From IMG/VR virus record IMGVR_UViG_3300025030_000095, positions 1 through 64,000 of that record: DNA of 64,000 nucleotides, one strand, 5' to 3'. Source of the DNA: a virus. The notes below the pieces were generated by a model. That model saw only the letters and a list, made by a program, of their open reading frames with translations, was not told the DNA's origin and searched no databases. Positions 1 through 7,490 of the stretch are shown here, in pieces (position 1 is the first letter of the stretch; the number at the start of each line of letters is the position of its first letter). Made by a program: the position numbers and the translations under genes.

Positions 1-19
1 ACTTGGAAGATGAGGATTT

Positions 20-415
20 TCAGGGATTTACACCCCCCCTAACCCGTATTCGTATCCTGCGTTCCTCTCGTTGGTGACACCTGTTACAGAGAGATAATAG
101 ATTGCTTAATACTAACCTAAGTGACCAATCAGCCTTAATAGATATGGCATGGTGGACCATGTCTGCCACCTTCACCTCACCATCTCTTAGACAATGCTGA
201 CACAACCCATGATCCCTACGCAATGCCATTGACCTAGTCTTTAGCCATATGGTTGATGCATAAAATAACTGCTCTCTCCTGTCTGTCCTGTTCCTCTTGT
301 AATCCGAGTGATTGCTTGCTGTTTGTATGTGATCCACACAGTATCCCTTTGGATCTCTGGTTAACTGAGGACATCCCGGACTCTTGCAAGGCTTTAGTGC
401 TCTTAATGCCATCAT
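20..415 (-). CDS. HNH endonuclease beside the terminase genes
   Basis: 131-residue HNH nuclease. Paired cysteines (CQHC, and CNRCH near residue 110) form the zinc-binding ribs, and the His-His of a VHHAISI-type motif plus the conserved N-L-x-x-L-C segment form the HNH core. In many phages with cos-type packaging an HNH protein encoded next to terS/terL assists terminase cleavage (known for HK97 gp74). Its place at the left edge, reading out of the window toward the missing small terminase, fits that role. The start overlaps the upstream stop by one base (TAATG), which implies coupled translation. Confident on family; the packaging role is inferred from position. Confidence 0.88.
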   Translation of the reverse strand: MMALRALKPCKSPGCPQLTRDPKGYCVDHIQTASNHSDYKRNRTDRREQLFYASTIWLKTRSMALRRDHGLCQHCLRDGEVKVADMVHHAISIKADWSLRLVLSNLLSLCNRCHQREERRIRIRVRGGVNP

Positions 416-615
416 TATCCCTGTCTCGCTTGCCTAACGCTACCGCGCCTACGTTCATAACTATTATGCCTCATCAATGATTCCGTCTCCCCGATCCTCT
501 GCATCAACAATACCTCATCCTTGCACCGTGTCCAACCCCAGTGATGGCAGTTCAGGCAGTTAACCTTTTCGTTCTTGTCGATTGGATCGTAGTGCCAGCA
601 CTGATGATTAGACAT
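415..615 (-). CDS. small Cys/Trp-rich putative zinc-binding protein
   Basis: 66 residues with a CLNCHHWGWTRC cluster in the first half and a basic, Arg-rich C-terminus. A strong GGAGG lies about 9 bases before the ATG. It directly precedes the HNH gene with a one-base overlap. No family is recognised. The cysteine spacing suggests a zinc knuckle, and the basic tail suggests nucleic-acid binding. Function unknown. Confidence 0.6.
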   Translation of the reverse strand: MSNHQCWHYDPIDKNEKVNCLNCHHWGWTRCKDEVLLMQRIGETESLMRHNSYERRRGSVRQARQG

Positions 616-642
616 GGCGCGTCACCTCCGAGAATGAATAGC

Positions 643-682
643 AAAAGACACCTCCGCAGTTTTGGCCGTTGAGGTGTCTTTT
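643..682 (-). terminator. bidirectional Rho-independent terminator
   Basis: A perfect 12-bp inverted repeat (aaaagacacctc / gaggtgtctttt) with a 16-nt loop, T-rich on both strands. It lies in the 141-bp gap between the small zinc-protein gene and the 133-residue gene upstream, so the early operon may stop here or be attenuated before the HNH/terminase genes. Confidence 0.75.
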
Positions 683-756
683 GTAAAATTGTGTGTACGA
701 ATACGTCTAGTATATCACACCTAGTCAACACTTGACAATAGTGTTATGTTTATAAG

Positions 757-1158
757 TTACTGCCCGAACGTCTTTAAGTATTCAGGCATCTTCTTCTCTG
801 GCTTCTTTGGCACTCTACACTTTCCTCCGCCACCTGGTACGATTGCGCCATCCATGCACTTGATCGGCTCCTTGGAAATTAGGTCATCAGGATGGTATTT
901 GTAATACTCCTGCCATCTCTCATCCTCGGTCATCTGAGATAGACGTTCCGCCCACGTTCCTCTCTCTGAGGGGATAACGACACCAAGGTCAGTAGTTAGT
1001 TCCTCAGGCCCAGGCGTGAGTTCATGGATAGGATCAGGCTCCGACTCTGGCTCTGGCTCCGGGACGTATGTTCCAGCTTGACAAGCTTTGAGGTTAGCAC
1101 ACAATTCGCACCCTGTCCAACCATGTGGGCATTCTCGGAGTTCGTTTGGGAATTTCAT
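757..1158 (-). CDS. hypothetical protein with N-terminal Cys cluster
   Basis: 133 residues from the ATG at 1158, preferred over a start 33 bases upstream because GGAGGTG sits at the right distance. The N-terminus has C-x6-C-x2-C-x5-C (starting CPHGWTGC), a probable zinc site. A Pro/Glu-rich linker follows (about residues 32-60), then an acidic middle and a Gly-rich stretch near the end. Last gene before the terminator at 643-682. No family recognised. Confidence 0.6.
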   Translation of the reverse strand: MKFPNELRECPHGWTGCELCANLKACQAGTYVPEPEPESEPDPIHELTPGPEELTTDLGVVIPSERGTWAERLSQMTEDERWQEYYKYHPDDLISKEPIKCMDGAIVPGGGGKCRVPKKPEKKMPEYLKTFGQ

Positions 1159-1172
1159 AAACAGCACACCTC

Positions 1173-1358
1173 CTATGCTCTCGTATAGCATCCTGCCATT
1201 TTTTGATACTCTTCAATTTCCTGTGCTTCTAGTTTTCTAACCGTTACGTAGTGATTATTACTCCTGAATATCAATAACCAATTTTCTCCGTTACCCATTC
1301 TCTTCCCGGCCCACTTAACTCCATTGGCATCTGTTAATTCAAATAGCATTCCATTCAT
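1173..1358 (-). CDS. small hypothetical phage protein
   Basis: 61 residues, soluble, two Trp in the first half and a charged C-terminal helix. GGGGTG precedes the ATG. It is the compact operon neighbour of a two-helix membrane protein. No recognisable domain; function unknown. Confidence 0.55.
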   Translation of the reverse strand: MNGMLFELTDANGVKWAGKRMGNGENWLLIFRSNNHYVTVRKLEAQEIEEYQKMAGCYTRA

Positions 1359-1370
1359 GACCCCACACCC

Positions 1371-1601
1371 CTACTTAATATATTTTTCCCAAGGCGAACT
1401 AATCGTTATGAAGAAGTGGATAAAGCATATTGCAACTGCAGATATAACTAATTCATAGACATAGAATATACCAATTGTTCCCCATGCCTTGAGATCAGAG
1501 AAGAATAACCAAAGGATATGTTTTTGCGCCATTATCAAGAGGCAGAACAGGAACATGAAGCAACTTACCTTGCTTATCGTATCTAATATTCTGTAGATCA
1601 T
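1371..1601 (-). CDS. small two-helix membrane protein
   Basis: 76 residues with two long hydrophobic segments (about residues 11-33 and 42-67) separated by a short polar turn and ending in a basic tail (WEKYIK). ATGA overlap with the upstream gene and an AGGGGTG ribosome site. Holin-like in size, but it sits in the early region away from the lysis genes, so an early membrane-modifying or exclusion role is equally possible. Unassigned. Confidence 0.55.
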   Translation of the reverse strand: MIYRILDTISKVSCFMFLFCLLIMAQKHILWLFFSDLKAWGTIGIFYVYELVISAVAICFIHFFITISSPWEKYIK

Positions 1602-1780
1602 GAGTGAACACCCCTATTTTCATCAAGGAGCCCTTCCTCTTGCATATCCAGCCAAGTCCTCGCAACAGTAGCAATACATCTTTCTCCACATTTCACATCG
1701 TCAGGACATACCTTGCATTCCGATTCGCTAATGCACGCTCTGATGTAATCAATTAGTTTTTCCTTGGATAAGTTACTCAT
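1598..1780 (-). CDS. small Cys-containing hypothetical protein
   Basis: 60 residues with five cysteines, including a C-x2-C-x5-C-x3-C arrangement in the middle, between two amphipathic helices. It overlaps both neighbours by a few bases (ATGAGTAA at its start, ATGA at its stop), so it is translationally coupled. Function unknown; zinc binding is possible. Confidence 0.5.
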   Translation of the reverse strand: MSNLSKEKLIDYIRACISESECKVCPDDVKCGERCIATVARTWLDMQEEGLLDENRGVHS

Positions 1781-2147
1781 CGCTTAATTCCTCCTCATCC
1801 CTGGGCTCAACCTTCAACAACGAGACACTTCCTCGACTCTGCCTGTCCCTTCGCTTCACGACTCGTCTCAGAGTAATACTGTGCATCTTGCGATAGTGGT
1901 GGCGGTCGATTGTGTTGTACCATTTGGTGGGAGCAGGATATCCAACTCGTAACACATCTGCGAAAAAAGAGTTAAACACGTCAGCTGTCTTCAGGAATTC
2001 ATCGTACATCTCCTTGAATATTGATTGATCAAGGAGGCTAGCAATGGCAGCCGTCACTTCTTCGCTTTGTACGCCATACAGACTTCTCAGTACATCCTGT
2101 AATGATGATCCCGAGCCGACTATGGTAATTTGTTCAGTTGTATCCAA
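1773..2147 (-). CDS. hypothetical protein
   Basis: 124 residues from a TTG start; GGAG lies 8 bases upstream. Helical N-terminal two thirds, then a very basic stretch (RRVVKRRDRQSR) and an acidic tail. No family recognised. Charge distribution suggests nucleic-acid contact. It is followed by an 8-base overlap with the next gene. Confidence 0.5.
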   Translation of the reverse strand: MDTTEQITIVGSGSSLQDVLRSLYGVQSEEVTAAIASLLDQSIFKEMYDEFLKTADVFNSFFADVLRVGYPAPTKWYNTIDRHHYRKMHSITLRRVVKRRDRQSRGSVSLLKVEPRDEEELSDE

Positions 2148-2163
2148 TATCTATCTCCTCTCT

Positions 2164-2259
2164 CTACCTACACGGCGAATACCCACACGCCGGGCACCAC
2201 TCGCATCCGCCCTCGTGTCGGAGTTGATTTCCGCATTCCGGACAACTATCGCTTAATAT
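2164..2259 (-). CDS. mini zinc-ribbon protein (31 aa, non-ATG start)
   Basis: Open frame reading CPECGNQLRHEGG then C-x2-C-x2-C-G-Y-S-P-C-R before TAG: a complete four-cysteine zinc ribbon. The pattern resembles the C-terminal CPECG...CxxCGYSKC tail of B12-dependent ribonucleotide reductases. The frame is blocked by TGA at 2275-2277 and has no ATG/GTG/TTG; ATA at 2259 lies 7-10 bases after a GAGG/GTGG purine run. It overlaps the end of the HTH gene by 14 bases. Either an ATA-initiated small protein or a product of frameshifting from the upstream gene. Domain clear, expression mode inferred. Confidence 0.5.
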   Translation of the reverse strand: MLSDSCPECGNQLRHEGGCEWCPACGYSPCR

Positions 2260-2431
2260 ACTTCCACTTCCTCTTCACGTTACTCGGAAGGTCATTTCTG
2301 ACCCTCCACTTCTGGACGTCCTGCCAGCGACACTTTAACTCTGTGGCTATCTGGGTATCGTTTTTTCCTAATGCGTAAAGAGTTGATGCCATGGATTCGT
2401 CAAATGCTTTCCGTGGTGCCCTAGTGTTCAT
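2246..2431 (-). CDS. small HTH DNA-binding protein
   Basis: 61 residues. Residues about 18-52 form a helix-turn-helix of the resolvase/terminase-small type (YALGKNDTQIA ... DVQKWRVRNDLP), in which the second helix carries the W-R-x-R-N-x-L-P ending common in phage HTH proteins. Basic C-terminus. ATGA overlap with thyX upstream. Probably a small transcriptional or nucleoid-type DNA binder; target unknown. Confidence 0.6.
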   Translation of the reverse strand: MNTRAPRKAFDESMASTLYALGKNDTQIATELKCRWQDVQKWRVRNDLPSNVKRKWKYIKR

Positions 2432-3087
2432 TCGACTATTGCTTCTGCGTAATTCATCACAGGGAAATCCGTATCATACCCCATACTCCCGAATATCGGC
2501 GGCAACAACTCCTGCACCTTAAGCAGTAATGGTATGGCAACCTGTCTCATTTGTGGATGCGCTGCCTTTTGAGCGCGAACGCTGAAGAAGTGAAGCCACT
2601 CACGGATATTGGCGGTCATCCAGAGTTCGGATTTAAGTGAGTTCGGGAGAACGCTGCGAGCTTCTTGGGGTGTTGCATCACTGGACCTAGTCATCCTTAA
2701 GTATGATCTTTCGGCATAGTTACAAGCATCTTCCCATAATCCGTAGTCAACACTACCCTCTTCCCAAAAGAACGGCTCAATCACAGTAATCTCGTTCTCG
2801 TGACCATAATTGCAATACCTCGTGCTCTCCTGAGAATAACTAGCCAACCTATGCCGGACAATCTCGTGCGATACGCCGCGGTCAACGATAAACTTAACGG
2901 ATATCGAGGAGTGTTCTAGGACTGACATGTGCCCCCTGCGTGCTAAGGACGCGACGAAATCAACAGCCGACTCATCAGTGATTCTATCCTCTGATTTGTA
3001 GCAAACACGGCCTTTAGTTTCGATTCTCCGGAGTAGTTCTGACCAGTCTTGGTTTTCGATAATTACGGATGGTTGAATGATTTTCAT
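2428..3087 (-). CDS. thyX: FAD-dependent thymidylate synthase ThyX
   Basis: 219 residues. ThyX makes dTMP from dUMP using methylenetetrahydrofolate and NADPH with FAD. The signature RHR-x6-S motif is at residues 78-87, followed by R90; the second half contains the conserved SELWMTANIREWLHFF-type helix and an H-P-Q-M-R-Q segment used in dUMP/FAD binding. Full length for the family. GGAGG precedes the ATG. It sits in the nucleotide-metabolism end of the early operon near a MazG-like protein. Such genes raise dTTP supply during phage replication. Confidence 0.95.
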   Translation of the reverse strand: MKIIQPSVIIENQDWSELLRRIETKGRVCYKSEDRITDESAVDFVASLARRGHMSVLEHSSISVKFIVDRGVSHEIVRHRLASYSQESTRYCNYGHENEITVIEPFFWEEGSVDYGLWEDACNYAERSYLRMTRSSDATPQEARSVLPNSLKSELWMTANIREWLHFFSVRAQKAAHPQMRQVAIPLLLKVQELLPPIFGSMGYDTDFPVMNYAEAIVE

Positions 3088-3320
3088 GCGGTTGCCTCCT
3101 TCGCTTTGATAACCTCGATCCGCTTCAGTACGATACTCCCCCTCATAACCGAGCTAAGCACAGCCCCTAGAATGGTGTGGAGCGCATCTTGACTCCTGAT
3201 GATTACCGCGTCGGCTCGGTCGTGAGATAGGTCCTTGCTCATCCCTGCATAGTACAGTCCGTTGATTAGCAGGAGTTTATTGACGAACTCGGTTTGGTTT
3301 TCTTGCCCGACATCACTCAT
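3084..3320 (-). CDS. hypothetical protein
   Basis: 78 residues, mostly helical, basic C-terminus (LKRIEVIKAKEA). Four-base overlaps (ATGA) with thyX downstream and the MazG-like gene upstream show tight translational coupling. No domain recognised. Confidence 0.5.
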   Translation of the reverse strand: MSDVGQENQTEFVNKLLLINGLYYAGMSKDLSHDRADAVIIRSQDALHTILGAVLSSVMRGSIVLKRIEVIKAKEATA

Positions 3321-3901
3321 TTATTCACCTTCTTCCGCACGAAATTACTTGGCCTACCCCATTCGCTATCCTCACATGTTTCGCATTTCGGATGTATATC
3401 ATTACCGGTTTTCTGATTATCACAATTTTCGCAAACCATCCAAGATGGATCTATCCCGACGGTTTTCGGGATTAGCAGCTCAGCCTCCACGAGATAGCCC
3501 TTCGAAATGAGCTTGGATTCGTGTAACTCCCTCTGCTCATCAACCGCAATACCCCATTTATCCGCAATAGTATAAATCATTGTTACCGCACTTTGCGCAA
3601 CGTCAAACGCTTCCTCGATTAACCTGAGAGGGTTGTTATCTCCAGTCTTTAATCTTGGCGTTTCTCCGCTTAACTTATTTCCCTTGCCGATGATTTGGAG
3701 TAGCTCGCCCAGCTCTTCGATGACCTTGAATGTGCAGGATTCGATTGTTGGCATTAACCCGTTACAGCGGTGGAACAGAATAACGTCCTGTTGTTCCTCG
3801 ACTATCATTTTACGTATGGCGATCATCCCCATCGCCATGATTGGATTAAGTTCTTTGGCGATTTCAAGCTCCGCGTCGACGCGGTTTAATAGATTACTCA
3901 T
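3317..3901 (-). CDS. MazG-like nucleotide pyrophosphohydrolase with zinc tail
   Basis: 194 residues from the ATG at 3901, chosen over an upstream start because of an AGGGGAGG site. Residues about 60-140 carry an all-alpha NTP pyrophosphohydrolase pattern: E-E-L-G-E-L-L, then E-E-x-x-D-V around residue 97, and the closing H-x-x-K-L-x-x-x-G-Y. Members hydrolyse non-canonical NTPs or (p)ppGpp-related nucleotides. The C-terminus adds a separate C-x2-C...C-x2-C zinc ribbon, which is not part of the core family. Neighbour of thyX, consistent with nucleotide-pool control. Confidence 0.72.
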   Translation of the reverse strand: MSNLLNRVDAELEIAKELNPIMAMGMIAIRKMIVEEQQDVILFHRCNGLMPTIESCTFKVIEELGELLQIIGKGNKLSGETPRLKTGDNNPLRLIEEAFDVAQSAVTMIYTIADKWGIAVDEQRELHESKLISKGYLVEAELLIPKTVGIDPSWMVCENCDNQKTGNDIHPKCETCEDSEWGRPSNFVRKKVNK

Positions 3902-3914
3902 ACCAAATCCTCCC

Positions 3915-4418
3915 CTATTCTTCATCCTCATCAACGTACTCATTCCACTTAGCTATTTTCCTGCCGCACTTCGGGTAGTAATGCACGTTATTCTCCTTCG
4001 GCCCTCCGTTGATAAAAGTCCATACAGAGTCACATTTCGAGCAACTCCAGATGCCATCTTCATCCTCGCTGTACTCGCAAGTCGCTTCCTTGATCCCGTC
4101 AGGATCCAACCCTGTATCTTCATACCTACCGAGTTTACTTCTGAGTTCAGCATGACCTACCGCCATATGGTAAAAATAAGAAATTATGCAATCGCAATCC
4201 ATGTATTCTCCGAACTCTTCTGCTGGAGGATTGTTCTCTAACTTAAATTCGCATTTTTCCTCACATTTCTTTCTGCAGAAATCTACAAGGCTTAAGTCTC
4301 GACCGTTATCGATGCCCCTTAGGTACACTTCTTTATCTGCGTTAATACCAGTCATATTGTGTAATTGTTGATAGTTTCCTTCTGGAGTTTCTGTTACTAA
4401 TTTCATCTGCTTACTCAA
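3915..4418 (-). CDS. phage protein with YEDTGL helix and C-terminal zinc ribbon
   Basis: 167 residues. A Cys-rich first third (KKCEEKCEF), the helix L-G-R-Y-E-D-T-G-L-x-P-x-x-I seen in many Firmicutes phage proteins, and a C-terminal zinc ribbon (CSKCDSVW ... YPKCGRKI). The last ribbon is of the CxxCG type common in phage hypothetical proteins. No biochemical function is known for the family. Operon neighbour of several other zinc-knuckle proteins. Confidence 0.65.
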   Translation of the reverse strand: MSKQMKLVTETPEGNYQQLHNMTGINADKEVYLRGIDNGRDLSLVDFCRKKCEEKCEFKLENNPPAEEFGEYMDCDCIISYFYHMAVGHAELRSKLGRYEDTGLDPDGIKEATCEYSEDEDGIWSCSKCDSVWTFINGGPKENNVHYYPKCGRKIAKWNEYVDEDEE

Positions 4419-4564
4419 TTAACGCACACTCTCTTTCCTAACGGTTTACACTTCGCACAAGGCGGCTCCGACACGTGGTTGTAACGGTGTGGACATAATT
4501 TGCAGTTATTTTTTGTTAACTGCTTGTTTTTAAGGATTATTATCCACCAAGCGGTATTACTCAA
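4415..4564 (-). CDS. small zinc-knuckle protein (TTG start)
   Basis: 49 residues from a TTG at 4564 with AGGAGG 7 bases upstream, overlapping the end of the preceding gene by 8 bases. The alternative start 42 bases further up would overlap it far more and lacks a ribosome site. A short hydrophobic N-terminus is followed by C-x2-C and C-x2-C pairs (CKLCPH, CAKC). Function unknown. Confidence 0.5.
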   Translation of the reverse strand: MSNTAWWIIILKNKQLTKNNCKLCPHRYNHVSEPPCAKCKPLGKRVCVN

Positions 4565-4922
4565 CTTCCTTCCTCCTCTCAGTACAATCCTGACAGATAC
4601 ACCCAATGTTCATCCTCGTGCTGAACTCTCCACATTGAGCGCAGATCACCGAGATGTAATAAGGAACAACCATGGTATTACGCATTTCTCCATCACTAAG
4701 TTGCTCGACTTTGCATTTAAGCTCAAACACGCCTTCCATCTTGTGCTTAACAACTGTTACCTTGTCCCCATTCTTCCTCCTCGAAACACCGACATAAATA
4801 TGATCTTTCGGACAATCCTCCCACCTTGGTAACTCGGTCCTGCGCTTGATCTCCTTGACGATCACAACCGCCGGAGTGTGTGCCCAGTAGGATTTAATTT
4901 TTTCCTCGAAATCGTTAATCAT
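4557..4922 (-). CDS. hypothetical protein with C-terminal zinc finger
   Basis: 121 residues. A beta-rich middle is followed by a four-Cys site near the end (C-A-Q-C ... C-I-C-x2-C). Starts inside the ATGA that ends the small open frame upstream. No named family. The repeated CxxC architecture in this block (4.4-5.1 kb) suggests a cluster of small DNA/RNA-binding proteins. Confidence 0.55.
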   Translation of the reverse strand: MINDFEEKIKSYWAHTPAVVIVKEIKRRTELPRWEDCPKDHIYVGVSRRKNGDKVTVVKHKMEGVFELKCKVEQLSDGEMRNTMVVPYYISVICAQCGEFSTRMNIGCICQDCTERRKEVE

Positions 4923-5077
4923 TGGTTGCGCTCATCCTCCTTATATTTACACCAATCAAGCTTTCGACCATGGCATCTACTACATGGCCTCTCCTTGATT
5001 CTCGTCGTATTCAGCGGGCAAGTTATTTAGTTGTTACACTTCCTGCATACGCAAGTTGCGCAGTCTGGGAATTTCAA
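4919..5077 (-). pseudogene. split Cys-rich small ORF with in-frame TAA
   Basis: From TTG 5077, one frame reads 16 codons containing C-x2-C-x-C-x2-C, hits TAA at 5027-5029, then continues 35 codons with C-P-L, C-S-R-C and W-C, ending in TGA overlapping the next ATG. The second half looks like a genuine phage zinc-knuckle tail (ERPCSRCHGRKLDWC). It could be a zinc-finger gene broken by a nonsense change, two tiny proteins (the second from ATA at 5026), or a readthrough product. Base composition matches neighbours. Confidence 0.35.
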
Positions 5078-5089
5078 CCCTTGATCACC

Positions 5090-6010
5090 TTATTTTTCCT
5101 CCCTCCCCACCCAATCATCATGACAAACATTTTCATCACCTAAAACTAGAGCCCTGTGACAATTGGCGCAAAACTCTGCCACTCTCGACCATGGCTTACC
5201 TGACAGACCAGAGAACTCCGGCAGACTCACGCTGTGTCTGAGTTGATACGACCCGACGAATAACTTTATCTGCTCATCGCTTGGATTATCTAACCATAGC
5301 TTAAGGTTAAACCTACGCTCTAACGCGCTGTCGATCGATTCTGGTAAGTTAGTGGCTCCGATGATTATAGTTCCATCGGGAATACGGTCTAAGTTGGTTA
5401 ACAGGCTATTGACGATGGAGTTACGCTCCTTATCTGCCGCCTCCGTACCTATGATTCTCTGTCCACCAAGACAATCCAACTCATCTAGAAAAACCAAGCA
5501 ATTATTAAACTGAGCATATTCGAAGATCCTACCCAATCTAGATGCGGTTTCTCCTAAATGCCCCTCAATCGTTTTGTGAAGCTTAATTGAGAGAAAAGGT
5601 AGTCCGAGTTCCTTGACCAACGCCTCGGCCAGTGATGTTTTTCCATTCCCCGGCGGCCCGGCGAGTAGGATTCTATTTCGTGGTGATAATCCTGCGTCCT
5701 TAAGTGCTTCCGTATTCACCCTCTCAAGGATGAATGACTGGACGGCACCGGATACTGACGGTTCGAGATATAACTCATCGAGGGAAAACTTAGGCTCCTC
5801 TGCCCATACAAGGTTCTGGACATTACTTGGTAATTCAACTGGCTTAGTATCTGTCCAGTTACGCAGGGAGTATTCGAGCTGTTTTGCCCCTCGCTCTCTC
5901 CCTGCTTGGCGCTCCTGTTCGACCATTTTTTCGACTGATGCTCTTGCGCGGATATACTCTTTAGCGCCAATCATTTGAACTAAGTAGGCGATGTCGTCTA
6001 TTTTTGACAC
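5090..6010 (-). CDS. AAA+ ATPase with zinc-binding C-terminus
   Basis: 306 residues from GTG with AAGGAG 8 bases upstream. Helical N-terminus, then a classical AAA core: Walker A GPPGNGKT at 118-125, Walker B LVFLDELD near 172-179, sensor-1 GATNLP and an arginine-finger-like ALERRF. This is the FtsH/ClpX-like chaperone ATPase family rather than a helicase loader. The C-terminus ends in C-x2-C-x9-C-H instead of the usual lid helices, suggesting a zinc tail. Adjacent to antirepressor genes. Likely remodels a protein or DNA complex; substrate unknown. Confidence 0.8.
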   Translation of the reverse strand: MSKIDDIAYLVQMIGAKEYIRARASVEKMVEQERQAGRERGAKQLEYSLRNWTDTKPVELPSNVQNLVWAEEPKFSLDELYLEPSVSGAVQSFILERVNTEALKDAGLSPRNRILLAGPPGNGKTSLAEALVKELGLPFLSIKLHKTIEGHLGETASRLGRIFEYAQFNNCLVFLDELDCLGGQRIIGTEAADKERNSIVNSLLTNLDRIPDGTIIIGATNLPESIDSALERRFNLKLWLDNPSDEQIKLFVGSYQLRHSVSLPEFSGLSGKPWSRVAEFCANCHRALVLGDENVCHDDWVGREEK

Positions 6011-6022
6011 GGTATCAACTCC

Positions 6023-6847
6023 TTAACTCCCCATCCTTACAAACACAGCCCTAGTCACGTTATTTTTACCAATCCTAAAGTGCTTTGTGTAATGCCTATT
6101 TCCCTTCTCTAAGATTCCGGCTCTACATAACGATGCCAACGACCTTATGCGATGTAATCCCCTTGCGTCTAACTCGCGATAAACTTGGTCCCTGTTCAAC
6201 GCATACGATCCTCCTCCGAAATCTCGATGCACCCAACCGTTGGTGATTACAGCGTGGATGGCTTCGAGGATTAAGGTTAGGTCGATATTGTATTTACCTG
6301 TCGAGATCATGACTGATGGAGCGGGTTGGAATTCGCTGAGATCGACGTTGTATTCGAGTTCTGTGATTTCGATGGCCTTTAATCTAGCTTGGTGCAACGG
6401 CATTCCCAGTGCGACGGCTATGTCGATACTGGCCTTGAGGGATTTGGCAATTTTAGAGAGATTGGGTTGCGATAGTGATTTGCGACTTGATTCAGACTCG
6501 ACCGAATAAGATCCTGTTTTACGGATGGAGGGAATAACATCATTGAAAACCCATTTTTCAAATACTTCAGCATTAGCCTTGATCTCTTCATTTTTACTTT
6601 GATCCGCCGCTTTAATAATCAGACGATAGATGTCTCCCTCGAAAATAATGTTAGTTTCTTGAATTCCGCCTTCTGAAGGTATCCCTAACTTACGGATACC
6701 TTTGCAATGATCTATTACCGCTTGACTTGGTTTTGCATAACCAAGTGCTTTGGTAATATCTAAGCCGACCGCACCTGGTTTCCCATCAACTTCTACCCAG
6801 CGAACTTCACCAAATAGTGGATGATTAAAAATCTGTAGGTCATTCAT
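6023..6847 (-). CDS. BRO-N domain antirepressor-type protein
   Basis: 274 residues from the ATG at 6847 (GAGGTGG upstream; a start 39 bases earlier lacks one). Residues about 1-110 match the BRO family N-terminal domain: I-F-x-H-P-x-F-G-x-V-R, the D-I-x-K-A-L-G-Y core and F-E-K-W-V-x-x-x-V-I-P-x-I-R. The C-terminal half is a different, probably DNA-binding domain. BRO proteins act as phage antirepressors or DNA-binding regulators. Downstream of a P22-type antirepressor, so two antirepressor folds are encoded in tandem. Confidence 0.82.
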   Translation of the reverse strand: MNDLQIFNHPLFGEVRWVEVDGKPGAVGLDITKALGYAKPSQAVIDHCKGIRKLGIPSEGGIQETNIIFEGDIYRLIIKAADQSKNEEIKANAEVFEKWVFNDVIPSIRKTGSYSVESESSRKSLSQPNLSKIAKSLKASIDIAVALGMPLHQARLKAIEITELEYNVDLSEFQPAPSVMISTGKYNIDLTLILEAIHAVITNGWVHRDFGGGSYALNRDQVYRELDARGLHRIRSLASLCRAGILEKGNRHYTKHFRIGKNNVTRAVFVRMGS

Positions 6848-6849
6848 GG

Positions 6850-7302
6850 TTATCCCACCTCTTCCAAGTTGTCGAATTGCTCCCACGCTTTGTCAGTATC
6901 TAGGATTTTACAATGGCGGCTTGCTCCGCGTTGGGTCCAGAGCATTAACTCACTGGCGAACTTGAGGTTAGTATCTTCTAGATACTTGGCTTTGAATTCT
7001 TCGAGAGCTTCACCCTTAAGTAAAAAGTAATGTTTTCCCTCGATAAGAAAATTAAGTTCCAAGCATAAGACTTCCTGGGTTCCTCCGGCTGTAGGGAGTT
7101 GCATTTTTACAATACCTTTTGAAAGCACAATGTCATCATTAATTTTCCGAGTTTGGTTTTGATACTGCCCATCGCTTAAACCAATGCCGGTGCAAACCCA
7201 TTTGACCCCTACGCGAATCTTTCTGTCATTACACTTGATAGTCATGATCTCTGCGCCATTAAAATTGACTAACTTTTGTTCAACCGGAATCAAATCATTC
7301 AT
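6850..7302 (-). CDS. P22_AR_N-type antirepressor
   Basis: 150 residues. The first ~100 match the antirepressor N-terminal domain (P22_AR_N): P-V-E-Q-K-L-V-x-F-N-G-x-E-I near the start, then V-G-V-K-x-V-C-x-x-I-G-L and a Q-E-V-L-C-L-E-L core. GGAGG lies before the ATG. It lacks the long C-terminal domain of P22 Ant, so it may act with the downstream BRO protein. Presumed role: inactivation of a prophage repressor on induction or superinfection. Confidence 0.72.
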   Translation of the reverse strand: MNDLIPVEQKLVNFNGAEIMTIKCNDRKIRVGVKWVCTGIGLSDGQYQNQTRKINDDIVLSKGIVKMQLPTAGGTQEVLCLELNFLIEGKHYFLLKGEALEEFKAKYLEDTNLKFASELMLWTQRGASRHCKILDTDKAWEQFDNLEEVG

Positions 7303-7490
7303 ACCGATAAATCCTCCTTACGATCCTTGCTTATCTGACCAGAGTATTGAATATCGGCTAATTCCTTTCCCTTCCTGATAAGATAAACAATTTGATTTGA
7401 TAACGAGCGCTCACAGTCTTTAGACATTTTCAAAACAGACTCAAGCAGTTCGTCGTCAATCGTGATCGTCATCCTTGATTTTTTAGACAT
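7299..7490 (-). CDS. ribbon-helix-helix (Arc/CopG-type) repressor
   Basis: 63 residues. N-terminal beta strand R-M-T-I-T-I-D-D-E-L-L, helix A, then a S-N-Q-I-V-Y-L-I helix: the Arc-like RHH layout, in which the strand inserts in the DNA major groove. Its gene diverges from a second RHH gene (7651-7794, plus strand) with a similar TIDEELL core, and both promoters share repeated CGTTACG sites. Analogous to P22 Arc/Mnt next to ant, so it probably represses the antirepressor operon and itself. Confidence 0.78.
   Translation of the reverse strand: MSKKSRMTITIDDELLESVLKMSKDCERSLSNQIVYLIRKGKELADIQYSGQISKDRKEDLSV

Noticed and set aside
3633-4241. Long plus-strand open frame of about 200 codons
   Set aside because: Antisense shadow of the MazG-like and neighbouring minus-strand genes; composition and lack of ribosome site argue against coding.
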